Assembly: GCA_905478855.1 (NCBI GenBank)
Contig: CAJQKF010000148.1
Span: 1 to 39,806 of the forward strand
Direction of reading: 5' to 3'
Length of the DNA stretch: 39,806 bases
Source of the DNA: an uncultured Gammaproteobacteria bacterium
GTDB lineage: Bacteria; Pseudomonadota; Gammaproteobacteria; Arenicellales; CAJQKF01
The position numbers and the translations under genes were made by a program. This document shows, piece after piece, positions 26,830 through 35,982 of this stretch. The notes beneath the pieces are model-generated. The model had not been told where the DNA came from, searched no databases, and saw nothing but the letters and a program-made list of their open reading frames with translations. The first letter of the stretch is position 1. Every line of letters starts with the position of its first letter.

Positions 26830-27072
26830 ATGGATGAATACGCCATTGCCGTTCCTTATGTCATAGACGAAGAACGAAAAGTTCTTGTTCTAAAAACACT
26901 TTTTCCAAGCAGGACACTCACCAAATTTCATTTTTCTCTACATCATGACCGAAAAGAAAATTAAACTTCCCCCGTTCTCAAGCGGAAGGATTTCGAGACA
27001 GACGAGGAACATCAAGGGTATCTCGACATCGAGAACAGCCCTCATACCCCGATTGTCGTTCCTAAAAACTAA
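26830..27072 (+). pseudogene. Probable decayed toxin-antitoxin pair (BrnT/DUF4258-like toxin, CopG-like antitoxin)
   Basis: The frame 26830-26964 encodes MDEYAIAVPYVIDEERKVLV then LKTLFPSRTLTKFHF. The …VPYV(I/E)DE…KTxFPSR pattern recalls small RelE-fold toxins. A second ATG at 26945 overlaps its end and reads MTEKKIKLPPFSS, like CopG-type antitoxin starts (KKIKLPPF). After that the plausible continuation (KRKDFETDEEHQGYLDIENS) is in the toxin frame, implying a 1-nt shift. The toxin N-terminus also seems short. Low confidence: both parts are tiny. Confidence 0.3.
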
Positions 27073-27085
27073 TCCGTAATCAATT

Positions 27086-28110
27086 TCAGGCTGCCATGCG
27101 TCGATATTCATGATGTAAGCCGCCCACTCTTCGAATGGAAACGACATTACCGTCTTCAACTTTCTGATTTTCGCGAGCTATTGGCGCGTCCTTATCGAGC
27201 GACAAGTGGGTACGAGTTTGATTGTAGTAGTCCACGTATTCCCTGAGAATACGTTTAAGATGCCGTTCTCCAAGCACAATAACGTGATCGGTGCACTCCC
27301 GCCGTATTGATCCGATTACGCGCTCAACGTATGGATTCTGCCAAGGTGACTGCGGGGAGGTTACAACTTCGCAAATATTTAGAACATTCGCTTGATGACT
27401 GAAAGCCTTGCCGTAGATCGCGTCTCTGCCCCGTATCAAGTATTTTGGCGTTTCCTCGAACCCACAAGACTCTAGTAGCTGCCGAGCTGTCCAGTCTGCG
27501 GTCGGGTTCATCATCACATTGAAGTGAAGAATATTTCTGCGTTCATTGCTCAGTATCAAGCAAACAAACAGCACTTTAAATGTAGCCGTTGGCACAACAA
27601 AGAAATCCAGTGATATTGACTCTTTTGTATGATTATCCAAAAACGTGCGCCAAGATTGTGAAGGCGGACGATGATGCCGAATCATGTATTTTGAAACCAT
27701 TGCTTCAGACACCCTGAATCCTAATTTAAGGAGTTCGCCATGTATGCGTGGTGCACCCCATAGAGGGTTTGATTGACTGATTTCCCGAATTAGTTGTCGC
27801 AGCTCACGATTAATCTTTGACCTACCTTTATCTCGGCACTTCCAAGTCCAGTAGCGTTTAAAACCCTATCGGTGCCAACGAACAACAGTTTCAGGTTAAA
27901 CTATATGCAAAACATTACGCCAGTCACACTAGGAACTGGATATCAGAACCCAAAAGGCTCTGAGCTATGTAATGTCGGCCGAGGGTGTTGGCGTTTGAAT
28001 ACAGCACGCTGTTGGCGAAGCGCCAGATTCTCAAGCGCAAGACTTCGGTGTATTTTGAATAGGGAGCAGACCGTTCCAAGAAAAATTTGCACCCATTTTA
28101 ACGCTTTCAT
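27086..28110 (-). pseudogene. DDE (integrase-core) transposase pseudogene
   Basis: The intact part (27712-27086 and upstream) has the rve core. Asp is in SLDFFVVPTATFKVL, Asp in RGRDAIYG, and Glu in the YVERVIGSIRREC block, followed by HLSLDKDAP. The frame extends upstream through KRYWTWKCRDKGRSK and WGAPRIHGELLKLGF. It then meets a TAG just before GFKRYW, a TAA before PETVVRWHR, a TAG and a frameshift, and finally the N-terminus HRSLALENLALRQQRAVFKR from an ATG at 28110. Several independent nonsense codons show it is long dead. The family is IS3/IS481-like ISs; no terminal repeats were identified. Confidence 0.8.
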
Positions 28111-28354
28111 CAGAAAATTCCTCTCAGAAAAAACTCTATTAAATCAACGATGACGAGTTTATAGGAGGGACAGGCACTGTTTGCCGAAATAGATCACTAT
28201 GGGCGGAGTGAAGCTCGGTAAAAGCGGATATTGGAAATTTTTGGTTAAGATTCAAGGATCGATTAGAAACGGACACTCAGGTCTTTATTTTAATAGTGAT
28301 GGACCAATAGTCGCGCCTTGGACCTACTGTCTAAACTAATTTTCCTCCATGAAA

Positions 28355-29539
28355 CTAAGCGACTTCAAATAATGCAGCCGCTCCCATACCACCGCCAACA
28401 CACATCGACACCACAACGTATCTCGCGCCGCGGCGCTTGCCTTCGATCAGAATATGTCCGGTCTGGCGAGCACCCGTCATGCCATAAGGGTGACCGATTG
28501 ATATTGCGCCGCCGTTGACATTAAAGATTTCATTGTCGATGCCAAGCTTATCCCGACAATAGATTGTCTGACAAGCAAACGCTTCGTTGATTTCCCACAG
28601 GTCGATGTCGTCCATTTTCAGGCCGGTTCGCGCAAGTAATTTCGGAATCGCATAGATCGGACCTATGCCCATTTCTTCCGGCTCGTTGCCCGCAACCGCC
28701 ATACCCCGATAAATACCCATGGCGTCGAGCCCGCGTTTCTGAGCTAGGCTTGCTTCCATCAATACGCAGGCCGATGCGCCGTCCGACAACTGGCTTGCGT
28801 TACCAGCGGTGACGCTGCCACCTTCTATTACAGGGTTCAGCGACGCCAGACCGTCGAGCGTGGTCTGGGGTCGATTGCCTTCGTCCTTTGATAGCGTGGC
28901 TTCCTGGTAACTGATCTCTCCAGTCTCTCGGTCTTTGATCAAACGAGTGGTATCGATAGGCACGATTTCGTCATCGAACCTTCCCGCTTGCTGGGCTGCC
29001 GCAGTGCGCATTTGAGACTGCAATGCGTACTCGTCTTGCGCCTTGCGGCTAATGTTAAATTTCCGGACAACATTTTCAGCGGTTAGCAACATCGGCATAT
29101 AAGCATGTTCGGCATTCTCAATAACATTTGGATCGGTCTCGTCGCCGACCCACTGCAGATACTGGTTTTGTACTGCTGAAATATTGTCTTGGCCACCGGC
29201 AACAACGGTTTCCATGCCATCCACAATAATCTGTTTAGCGGCCGTAGCGACTGCCATCAACCCGGAGGCGCATTGACGATCAATGGTTTGCGCAGCCACC
29301 GAATAGGGCAACCCCGCCGCCAGCGATGCATTACGGGCAATGTTCATCCCGGCGGTCCCCGCATTCAATACCGATCCGATGACGACATCATCGATTGCAT
29401 CGGGCGCTACACCGGCTCGATCCACCGCATGACGAATCGCATGCGCGTTCAGGGTGGGTGACTTGATGTTATTGAGGGAGCCTTTGAAGGCGAGCCCGAT
29501 TGGCGTGCGTGCCGTCGACACGATCACTGCATCTTTCAT
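28355..29539 (-). CDS. Acetyl-CoA acyltransferase (thiolase)
   Basis: The 394-aa protein is a full-length thiolase. The nucleophile Cys is in [11 protein letters not shown] (about 90), the NEAFACQ motif at about 316, [16 protein letters not shown] carries the catalytic His (about 347), and the second Cys is in [11 protein letters not shown] (about 378). It cleaves 3-ketoacyl-CoA with CoA, or condenses acetyl-CoA. It is the last gene of a five-gene minus-strand operon, 12 bp after the bifunctional dehydrogenase gene. In this context it should complete a beta-oxidation-like sequence. Substrate range cannot be told from sequence. Confidence 0.92.
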   Translation of the reverse strand: MKDAVIVSTARTPIGLAFKGSLNNIKSPTLNAHAIRHAVDRAGVAPDAIDDVVIGSVLNAGTAGMNIARNASLAAGLPYSVAAQTIDRQCASGLMAVATAAKQIIVDGMETVVAGGQDNISAVQNQYLQWVGDETDPNVIENAEHAYMPMLLTAENVVRKFNISRKAQDEYALQSQMRTAAAQQAGRFDDEIVPIDTTRLIKDRETGEISYQEATLSKDEGNRPQTTLDGLASLNPVIEGGSVTAGNASQLSDGASACVLMEASLAQKRGLDAMGIYRGMAVAGNEPEEMGIGPIYAIPKLLARTGLKMDDIDLWEINEAFACQTIYCRDKLGIDNEIFNVNGGAISIGHPYGMTGARQTGHILIEGKRRGARYVVVSMCVGGGMGAAALFEVA

Positions 29540-29551
29540 AGTGTTTCCTGG

Positions 29552-31687
29552 TTAATGATTTGAGCGTGGAATACATTCATCCGGTTTTGTCCCGTTACCC
29601 GCTAATTTTTCAAGTAACGGCGCGGGCTTAAACCACATTTCGCCATATTCTCCCAGCGCTTTGCGGTAATGGTTCATGCCGGTCAGAACGGTATCGAGCC
29701 CGATCTCGTCAGCATATTGCAATGGGCCACCGCGCCAGGCGGGGAAACCATAGCCGTTGACCCAGATGAGATCGCAATCGCCCGACCGATAGGCAATGTC
29801 CTCATCGAGAATTTGCATGCCTTCGTTAATGAGTGGATAGAGACAGCGCTCGAGTATTTCCTGATCTGAAATCTGACGCCGCTCTATACCATGTTCTGCA
29901 GCTAGTTGTTCGCACAGTGTGATTACTTCCGGATCGTTTTTCTTTTCGCGCCCTTCGTAGAAATAACTGCCACGCCCAGTTTTTTGACCGTAACGCCCCA
30001 ACTCGAAAAGCCTGTCCTGAATGGCCTGATAAGTTGGGTCATGGGAAATGGCATTGCGACGCGATTCACGAACCCGATAACTGACGTCGATTCCTGCAAG
30101 ATCAGAGACTGAAATGATACCCATCGCCATACCAAATCCGGTCAGCACGTTATCTACCTGTTCCAGCGATGCCCCTTCAAGCAACAGCCTGGAGCCCTCA
30201 CGAAAATAGGGTTCGAGCATTCGATTACCGACGAAGCCATAACAAACGCCGACAACGACGGGTAGTTTGCGGACACGCTTGCCGAATACGAGCGTCGTTT
30301 TAATTACATCAGCGCCGGTTTTTTCGCCACGCACGACTTCGAGCAGGCGCATGATGTTTGCCGGGCTGAAAAAATGCAGGCCAATCACATCGGCTGGTCT
30401 ATTTGTAAAACCGGCAATCGCATTCAAATCGAGGGTCGACGTATTCGATGCCAGAATTGCGCCCGGCTTGCAGACCCTGTCGAGCTGCTCGAACACTACT
30501 TTCTTGATGGCGAGGTCTTCGAAGACAGCTTCGATAACCAGATCAGCGTCACCTAGATCGGTATAATCCAGCGTTCCGCTAACCGCGCTCTTGCATTGCT
30601 GCGCCCTCGATTCATCGATGCGGCCCTTTTCAACCATGCGCGCATAATGCTTTTGCAGGTTACCGAGCCCTCTGTCCAGCGCTTCTGCGCTCATTTCCAG
30701 CATCGTTACCTTAAACCCGGCATCGAGACAGGCAATGGCAATACCTATACCCATAGTTCCCGCACCAATTACCGCAACTGATGTCAACTCGCGAACCGGT
30801 GTATCACGGCTTACGCCGGGAATTTTCTGCGCTTCGCGTTCGGCAAAAAACAGATGAATCAAAGCCCGTGCCTGCGGGGTCTGTAACAAATCATCGAAGG
30901 CTTTGACATCCGCCGCCAGGGCATCCGCGAAAGGCATTGTAATTGAACGTTGCAGCGACTGAATACAGATTTCAGGCGCAACCTGACCTACGGTTTTTGG
31001 TGCTATTTTATTTCGGGTTTGCTCGAAATAATCTGGATTTGTTTCAGATTGATCAACAGCAATATCGGCGCAATTTCGAAGAGGTGCATTGTTGGCAATT
31101 AGCTCTCTGGCGTAGTCCATTGCAGCGCCGAGAAGTCCGGCACCTTCATTCAGCACTCGATCAACCAGCCCACTGTCGAGTGCCTGCTGCGCAGAAATCG
31201 GATTGCCTGACAGAACCATGTCTAAGGCCTGCGGTAAACCGGCGATCCTGGGCAGGCGCTGGGTACCACCAGCACCCGGGAACAAGCCCAGTTTGATTTC
31301 GGGCAAACCCATTTTTGCCGATGCCTGTGCGATACGATAATCGCAACCGAGTGTGAGTTCCAGACCACCCCCCATCGCGGTGCCGTTGATTGCGGCAAGG
31401 GTCAGCTTGGGCGTATTTTCAAAAGCATCGATGACGCCTGGTAAGCTGGGCGTATCAAACAGCTGGCCGGTTTTAAACTCCTTGATATCGGCACCCCCGC
31501 AAAATAGCGGCAGATCCGATGCGATAACAATGGCTTTGACCTGATCGTCATCAATTGCCCGTTTTAAGTGGTCGATCAGCGATCGTCGCATCGCCAGACC
31601 GAGAGCATTGACTGGCGCGGAATTCATAATGATAACGGCAACGTCGTCAATAATCTGATAATGGATCATGGTTGTATTCCGGGTCAT
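29552..31687 (-). CDS. Bifunctional enoyl-CoA hydratase / 3-hydroxyacyl-CoA dehydrogenase (FadB/FadJ-like)
   Basis: The 711-aa protein has an N-terminal crotonase domain with the oxyanion loop and catalytic Glu residues (GTAMGGGLELTLGCDYRIA and LPEIKLGLFPGAGGTQR). An NAD-binding domain starts at about 310 (AVIGAGTMGIGIA), and the dehydrogenase C-terminal domains contain LHFFSPANIMRLLEVV and GFVGNRM. Layout and length match FadJ and peroxisomal L-bifunctional enzymes. It would hydrate enoyl-CoA and oxidise the 3-hydroxyacyl-CoA. The start at 31687 follows the upstream gene's stop by one base; the ATG at 31669 (MIHYQI) is an equally good start. Thiolase lies immediately downstream. Confidence 0.92.
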   Translation of the reverse strand: MTRNTTMIHYQIIDDVAVIIMNSAPVNALGLAMRRSLIDHLKRAIDDDQVKAIVIASDLPLFCGGADIKEFKTGQLFDTPSLPGVIDAFENTPKLTLAAINGTAMGGGLELTLGCDYRIAQASAKMGLPEIKLGLFPGAGGTQRLPRIAGLPQALDMVLSGNPISAQQALDSGLVDRVLNEGAGLLGAAMDYARELIANNAPLRNCADIAVDQSETNPDYFEQTRNKIAPKTVGQVAPEICIQSLQRSITMPFADALAADVKAFDDLLQTPQARALIHLFFAEREAQKIPGVSRDTPVRELTSVAVIGAGTMGIGIAIACLDAGFKVTMLEMSAEALDRGLGNLQKHYARMVEKGRIDESRAQQCKSAVSGTLDYTDLGDADLVIEAVFEDLAIKKVVFEQLDRVCKPGAILASNTSTLDLNAIAGFTNRPADVIGLHFFSPANIMRLLEVVRGEKTGADVIKTTLVFGKRVRKLPVVVGVCYGFVGNRMLEPYFREGSRLLLEGASLEQVDNVLTGFGMAMGIISVSDLAGIDVSYRVRESRRNAISHDPTYQAIQDRLFELGRYGQKTGRGSYFYEGREKKNDPEVITLCEQLAAEHGIERRQISDQEILERCLYPLINEGMQILDEDIAYRSGDCDLIWVNGYGFPAWRGGPLQYADEIGLDTVLTGMNHYRKALGEYGEMWFKPAPLLEKLAGNGTKPDECIPRSNH

Positions 31688-31688
31688 G

Positions 31689-32483
31689 TTAGTCAGGTCT
31701 CACACGTGCTGCAGTTTTGTCGGCAAAGGCTGCTAACCTGTCGCTTGCGTCGGCCTGTGTATTGACCACACCGGCAACAAAGGCTTCCATATAAGACGCA
31801 TCGAGTGCAGACATGTTGCGCGTATGCGAAATCGTTGAGCAGATGGCAAAGTTGGAGAGTGAAGGTGCTTCCGCTGTTGCATTTGCAATTTCAAGCGCTC
31901 TGGAGTCGCTGTCGTCCTCAACAAGGTATTGGCACAAACCGATGCTCATCGCTTCTTCGGCTTGATAAATTCGTCCGGTCAACATCATGTCAATCATACG
32001 GGTTCGACCAATAAGCTCGGAAACGCGAATAGTGGCACCTCCGCCAGTGAATAACCCACGCTGCCCCTCCGGCAGGGCAAAATAAGTCGTTTTGTCAGCC
32101 ACACGAATGTGCGCTGCCGAAGCCAGTTCCAGGCCGCCACCGACGGTTGCACCTTTCAAAGCGGCGATTACAGGTACGCCGCTATATTCCATTTTATTGA
32201 ATGCTTCATGCCAGCGCAGACAGATCTGCATAAATTCTCCCGCAGTGCGCCCCTGCTGATGATGTTCAATCAGATCCAGGCCCGCGGAAAAATGGTCACC
32301 TTCCGCACGTAAGACAGCCGCTTTTGCGCCGCTACGAGGGAGTACGGAAAAAATCGAAATCAACTCCTCTATCGTTTCGGCGTTGAGTGCGTTTCGCTTG
32401 GCTGGTCGATTGAGACTGACAATAGCGATATTGTCTTCGGATTCGACTTTAATGTTCCTGAACTTAACTGGGGGTAGCTGCAT
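31689..32483 (-). CDS. Crotonase-family enoyl-CoA hydratase, DmdD-like
   Basis: The 264-aa crotonase keeps both active-site Glu regions: [17 protein letters not shown] and [20 protein letters not shown]. The [16 protein letters not shown] block and the later [16 protein letters not shown] and LCQYLVED resemble, from memory, DmdD, the methylthioacryloyl-CoA hydratase of DMSP demethylation, more than generic FadB-type hydratases. Such an enzyme could also hydrate acryloyl-CoA to 3-hydroxypropionyl-CoA. It lies third in the operon after the CoA ligase and the DMSP-lyase-like cupin. The DmdD resemblance is a judgement by eye. Confidence 0.85.
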   Translation of the reverse strand: MQLPPVKFRNIKVESEDNIAIVSLNRPAKRNALNAETIEELISIFSVLPRSGAKAAVLRAEGDHFSAGLDLIEHHQQGRTAGEFMQICLRWHEAFNKMEYSGVPVIAALKGATVGGGLELASAAHIRVADKTTYFALPEGQRGLFTGGGATIRVSELIGRTRMIDMMLTGRIYQAEEAMSIGLCQYLVEDDSDSRALEIANATAEAPSLSNFAICSTISHTRNMSALDASYMEAFVAGVVNTQADASDRLAAFADKTAARVRPD

Positions 32484-32509
32484 CTAGATATCCAGAACCT
32501 GGTAATGAA

Positions 32510-33235
32510 TTATGGTTGCGAGTTATCGAATTTTAGGTCGCCTTGTGGATTGACCAGTTGCGCTTCAATTTCTAACCAGTCGTCCACCGGCACGACCCGG
32601 CAAAGACTGTTCACATGACTGGTCCAGCTATATACGGACAGAAACGGCTGTGCGTAGGTCCTCATGGCATGCGCCAGACCTTGGGGATTCCAGACCAGGC
32701 TTCCTGCAGCAAAGTCCTGCCAATGCCCCTTGTCGAAGCGCCATCCGCAAGGACCGGTTAAATTATAATAAAGCTCCGGTGCTGCATGATCGTGGTCCCG
32801 ATAAAACGTTTTTGGCGCCAGCATGAATAATCCAAGACTGAAATCATCGTCGCGGAATACACAACCATTGGGACCAATCAATTCGCTGTGCATGTTGCCA
32901 TCGCGATAGGCCTGACCGACATCGGCTTCCTTTGGGTAGAATAATCCATAGTCAACTCGCCAGGTCAGTCGATTTCGCGCGAGCCTGATTTGTTCGGCGA
33001 ATGACTGAAGGGTAGGTTTGCTTATGCTGGCTATAGATCGATCCAGCAATTTCACACGTTCGTCAGGCAGAGCTGGATTTTCCGCTAAAGCAGTATGCGA
33101 ATTTTCAAGATGTCGATTCAGGCCAGCTAACACTTCCGTTACACCTTCAGCCACACCTGCCGAGTGGGAATCTCGCTGCTGAAGCAGTTCCCGAAACGCG
33201 TGCAGCAGACCCACTGAAACTGATTCTGTCTGCAC
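32510..33235 (-). CDS. DMSP lyase-like cupin (DddL/DddQ superfamily)
   Basis: The 241-aa protein has a helical N-terminal half and a C-terminal cupin barrel. LGLFMLAPKTFYRDHDHAAP leads to ELYYNLTGPCGWRF, giving the metal ligands His-x-His and Glu with candidate catalytic Tyr residues. GSLVWNPQGLAHAMRT gives the third His, and PFLSVYSWT closes the barrel. This arrangement is that of the DMSP lyase family, which cleaves DMSP to dimethyl sulfide and acrylate using a bound metal. The length suits DddL better than DddQ, DddW or DddK. The GTG start at 33235 overlaps the ligase stop (TAGTG), so translation is coupled. A sequence-divergent cupin with another substrate remains possible. Confidence 0.75.
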   Translation of the reverse strand: MQTESVSVGLLHAFRELLQQRDSHSAGVAEGVTEVLAGLNRHLENSHTALAENPALPDERVKLLDRSIASISKPTLQSFAEQIRLARNRLTWRVDYGLFYPKEADVGQAYRDGNMHSELIGPNGCVFRDDDFSLGLFMLAPKTFYRDHDHAAPELYYNLTGPCGWRFDKGHWQDFAAGSLVWNPQGLAHAMRTYAQPFLSVYSWTSHVNSLCRVVPVDDWLEIEAQLVNPQGDLKFDNSQP

Positions 33236-34818
33236 TATGACTTACCTCCATAAATGGCGCGCAAGACCTTCTTATCCGTTTTTCCGACGCTTGTTTTGGG
33301 CAGCTCTTGGATAAAGATAATACGTTCTGGCGTTGCCCACTTTGACAACCGCCCCTGCTCAACTTTGCCCACAACCACCGAACGGATATCTTCCTCACCC
33401 AGTGCGTCATCAGCTTTAACAACCACGACCATCGGGCGTTCACCCCAACGTTCATCGGGAATACCAAATGCCGCCACCTCAGCCACACCATCACAATCCG
33501 AGACAATGTCCTCAAGTTCAAGCGACGATATCCATTCGCCTCCCGTTTTAATCACATCCTTGAGACGGTCGGTGACTTGTAAGGATCCGTCGCGACGGAT
33601 ATAACCAACGTCTCCAGTGTGTAAATACCCACCTGCCCAAAGAGCATCGGATGCTTCCGGATCACCGAGATAACCCTGTGTCAGCCAAGGGGCACGAACC
33701 ACCACTTCGCCGGTGGTTTCGCCATCATTCGGTACATCCCGCATATCGGGCGTAACAACACGAAGGTCAACCAGAGGACCTGGATAGCCGGTTTGGGAAC
33801 GAAGATCAGGATCATCGCAGGATAAATCCGCCACTGTCAGAAACGGACAAGTCTCAGACATCCCGTAAGCCGCATGCAGGGAAATGCCTGCCGCCCTGAC
33901 ACGCTCCTGCAAACCGCGAGACAAAGCCGCTCCCCCAATAATAACTTTCCACCGGCTTAGATCTGTTCCCAGGGAATCGGGATGGTCCAGGATCATGGAT
34001 AAAATAGTGGGTACGCAATGAGAAAACGTGACGCCTTCAGAAGCAATTAGTCGCAAAATCTTGTCAGGTGAGCATCGACCGGGGTAGACCTGACGCATTC
34101 CCAACAACGTCATTGCATAGGGAAATCCCCATCCATGGACATGAAACAAAGGCGTCAACGGCATGTAGACATCATCCCGATTGAATCCGGCATTTCCCGG
34201 AACTGCGCCGAAGCCAGCAATCAAACCCAATGTATGAAGCACCAGTTTCCGGTGTGAATAACTCACCCCCTTAGGATTGCCGGTTGTTCCGGTTGTATAA
34301 AACAGTGTGGCGGTCTGATTTTCATCGAAATCCGGAAAGTTAAAGCTCGAAGGAACATCACCTATCCAGTCCTCATATCCCTTGCCGTTTCCGATCGGGA
34401 CTATTTTGATATTTCGCTCAAAGCTCGATTGGATTTTATCGATCAATGGCATGAAGTCTTCATGCACAATGATCAGATCCGGTTGGCCGTGATTGATCGT
34501 GTAAAGAACCTGCGCAGGCGCGAGGCGTACATTGATGGTATGCAAAACTGCGCCCATCATCGGAACTGCAAAAAAACACTCAAGATAGCGATGGGTATCC
34601 CAATCCATGACACCGACGCGCATTCCCTCGCTAATCCCGTTGGCCCTGAGAGCGCAGGCTAGCCGACCAATACGTTCGTTGAGATCAGCGTAGGTCATTC
34701 GCATGTCAGCGCCACTAATGATCTCTTGCCTAGCTGACACAGTCTTCGACCTTGTCAGTAATTGCTTGATCAGCAACGGGTAATCACTTGCATGCGATGA
34801 AGTCGATACGAAAGTCAA
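33235..34818 (-). CDS. AMP-forming acyl-CoA synthetase (acid-CoA ligase)
   Basis: This is a 527-aa ANL-superfamily ligase. The P-loop-like motif is FYTTGTTGNPKGVSYSH, HAAYGMSETCP is the A5 motif, YLHTGDVGYIRRDGSLQVTD the A7-A8 hinge with DRLKDVIKTGGEWIS, and the catalytic Lys is in PKTSVGKTDKK. It resembles medium-chain or DmdB-type ligases, which activate 3-methylmercaptopropionate in DMSP demethylation. In this operon acrylate, 3-hydroxypropionate or methylmercaptopropionate are reasonable substrates (inference). It is the first gene of the catabolic operon and is divergent from the LysR gene, with 224 bp between that contain two palindromes. Confidence 0.9.
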   Translation of the reverse strand: MTFVSTSSHASDYPLLIKQLLTRSKTVSARQEIISGADMRMTYADLNERIGRLACALRANGISEGMRVGVMDWDTHRYLECFFAVPMMGAVLHTINVRLAPAQVLYTINHGQPDLIIVHEDFMPLIDKIQSSFERNIKIVPIGNGKGYEDWIGDVPSSFNFPDFDENQTATLFYTTGTTGNPKGVSYSHRKLVLHTLGLIAGFGAVPGNAGFNRDDVYMPLTPLFHVHGWGFPYAMTLLGMRQVYPGRCSPDKILRLIASEGVTFSHCVPTILSMILDHPDSLGTDLSRWKVIIGGAALSRGLQERVRAAGISLHAAYGMSETCPFLTVADLSCDDPDLRSQTGYPGPLVDLRVVTPDMRDVPNDGETTGEVVVRAPWLTQGYLGDPEASDALWAGGYLHTGDVGYIRRDGSLQVTDRLKDVIKTGGEWISSLELEDIVSDCDGVAEVAAFGIPDERWGERPMVVVVKADDALGEEDIRSVVVGKVEQGRLSKWATPERIIFIQELPKTSVGKTDKKVLRAIYGGKS

Positions 34819-34860
34819 TCTAACAAAATCCTCAGTTTCTTTAGTTGTTATTCTGCACGT

Positions 34861-34884
34861 TTTTCAATTTTTCCGAATTGAAAA
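34861..34884 (-). promoter_or_regulatory. Perfect inverted repeat in the ligase leader (operator candidate)
   Basis: TTTTCAATT (34861-34869) and AATTGAAAA (34876-34884) are perfect 9-bp arms around TTTCCG. The repeat lies 43 bp upstream of the ligase start, between it and the LysR gene. Position suits an operator in the 5' leader or near the promoter of the catabolic operon. Confidence 0.5.
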
Positions 34885-35014
34885 GTTTTTTCTTTCGTCA
34901 AATTTTACTAACCAATGAAGATTTCATCGAAATAGCTCCTCACCTGTTGTAAAATCATCATTCGAAAGGATATAGATATCAGTTAGCTAAATTAAACATT
35001 CTAAACAATATTTG

Positions 35015-35032
35015 TCTTACACATATGTAAGA
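35015..35032 (+). promoter_or_regulatory. LysR-type operator candidate
   Basis: TCTTACACATATGTAAGA has 7-bp arms TCTTACA and TGTAAGA around CATA and contains a T-N11-A LysR box (T35017, A35029). It lies 10 bp before the LysR start, the usual site of autoregulation and divergent control. Confidence 0.55.
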
Positions 35033-35042
35033 AGATTGATCT

Positions 35043-35966
35043 ATGATCACCCATATGCCTACCCTAGTTTCACTTCGCGCCTTCGAAGCAGTGGCGCGAC
35101 ACAAGAGCTTCCGCAAAGCAGCCGACGAGATATGCGTAACACATGCAGCGATCAGCCACCAGATCAAGGCGTTGGAAACCACAATCGGAGTTCAGTTACT
35201 GGAGCGAACCAGTCGTTCGGTTGAACTGACACCGGCAGGCGAACAGTATTACCCGCCGATTCGTGAACACATTCAGGGGATTATCAAGGCCACGCGACGC
35301 GTACAGGCGCCTGAGGAACCGGAGGTATTACTGGTTCAATCCTACGCAAGTTTTAATACGATGTGGTTACAGCTCAGATTAGCGGATTTCCTCCAGGAAA
35401 ACCCGAATACACGCGTTCGCATCGTATCTACCTTTGAAGATGGCGACTATGACATGCATCGGTTTGACGTCGGCGTGTTCAATGCGCCGCCATTTGACAA
35501 GAGATTTGACTACAGGCCATTGTTCGAAACTGATATCTACCCGGTTTGCGCACCAGAGACTTTGAGTGACCCAAGTCGTAGTATCTCTCTGGAAGAGCTG
35601 AAGAATTTTCTGCTTCTTAGTATCCCAAGCACCTGGAACGAGCCGGATGACTGGGACCTTTGGTTGGATGCGGCGGGCCTCAACCGTAAAACCATGAAAT
35701 TTGGCACGGTTTTCGACAACTACCCGCTTGTCCGAGAAGCCGTTTTGAACAATCAGGGAATCAGTATCTCAAGGGCACCTTTTTGCGCGCGCGACCTTGA
35801 AAGGGGGCGTCTGGTCAGACCGTTTGATATCTCCGTGTCAGAGCCAGGCCGATGGTACCTTGCGACGCAAAAAGAAAGAGCACCAAACCTGAATCTCGAT
35901 ACCTTTGTTGACTGGCTGTTCGCACAGATTGAAGCCGACCCGACGATGCGATTCTTTGCCGCCTGA
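35043..35966 (+). CDS. LysR-family transcriptional regulator (GcvA-like)
   Basis: The 307-aa protein has the N-terminal winged helix (LRAFEAVARHKSFRKAADEI, HAAISHQIKALETTIGVQLL, ERTSRSVELTPAG) and a periplasmic-binding-protein-like effector domain (about 90-300). The sequence style (TPAGEQYYPPIREH, VRIVSTFED) is of the GcvA subgroup. It is transcribed away from the ligase-cupin-crotonase-FadB-thiolase operon and converges with the transporter operon (17 bp gap to the end of the ATPase gene). It most likely controls the catabolic operon and perhaps the importer, in response to the substrate or a breakdown product such as acrylate (inference). Confidence 0.92.
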   Translation: MITHMPTLVSLRAFEAVARHKSFRKAADEICVTHAAISHQIKALETTIGVQLLERTSRSVELTPAGEQYYPPIREHIQGIIKATRRVQAPEEPEVLLVQSYASFNTMWLQLRLADFLQENPNTRVRIVSTFEDGDYDMHRFDVGVFNAPPFDKRFDYRPLFETDIYPVCAPETLSDPSRSISLEELKNFLLLSIPSTWNEPDDWDLWLDAAGLNRKTMKFGTVFDNYPLVREAVLNNQGISISRAPFCARDLERGRLVRPFDISVSEPGRWYLATQKERAPNLNLDTFVDWLFAQIEADPTMRFFAA

Positions 35967-35982
35967 TCGGTTGGCTTCGGGA

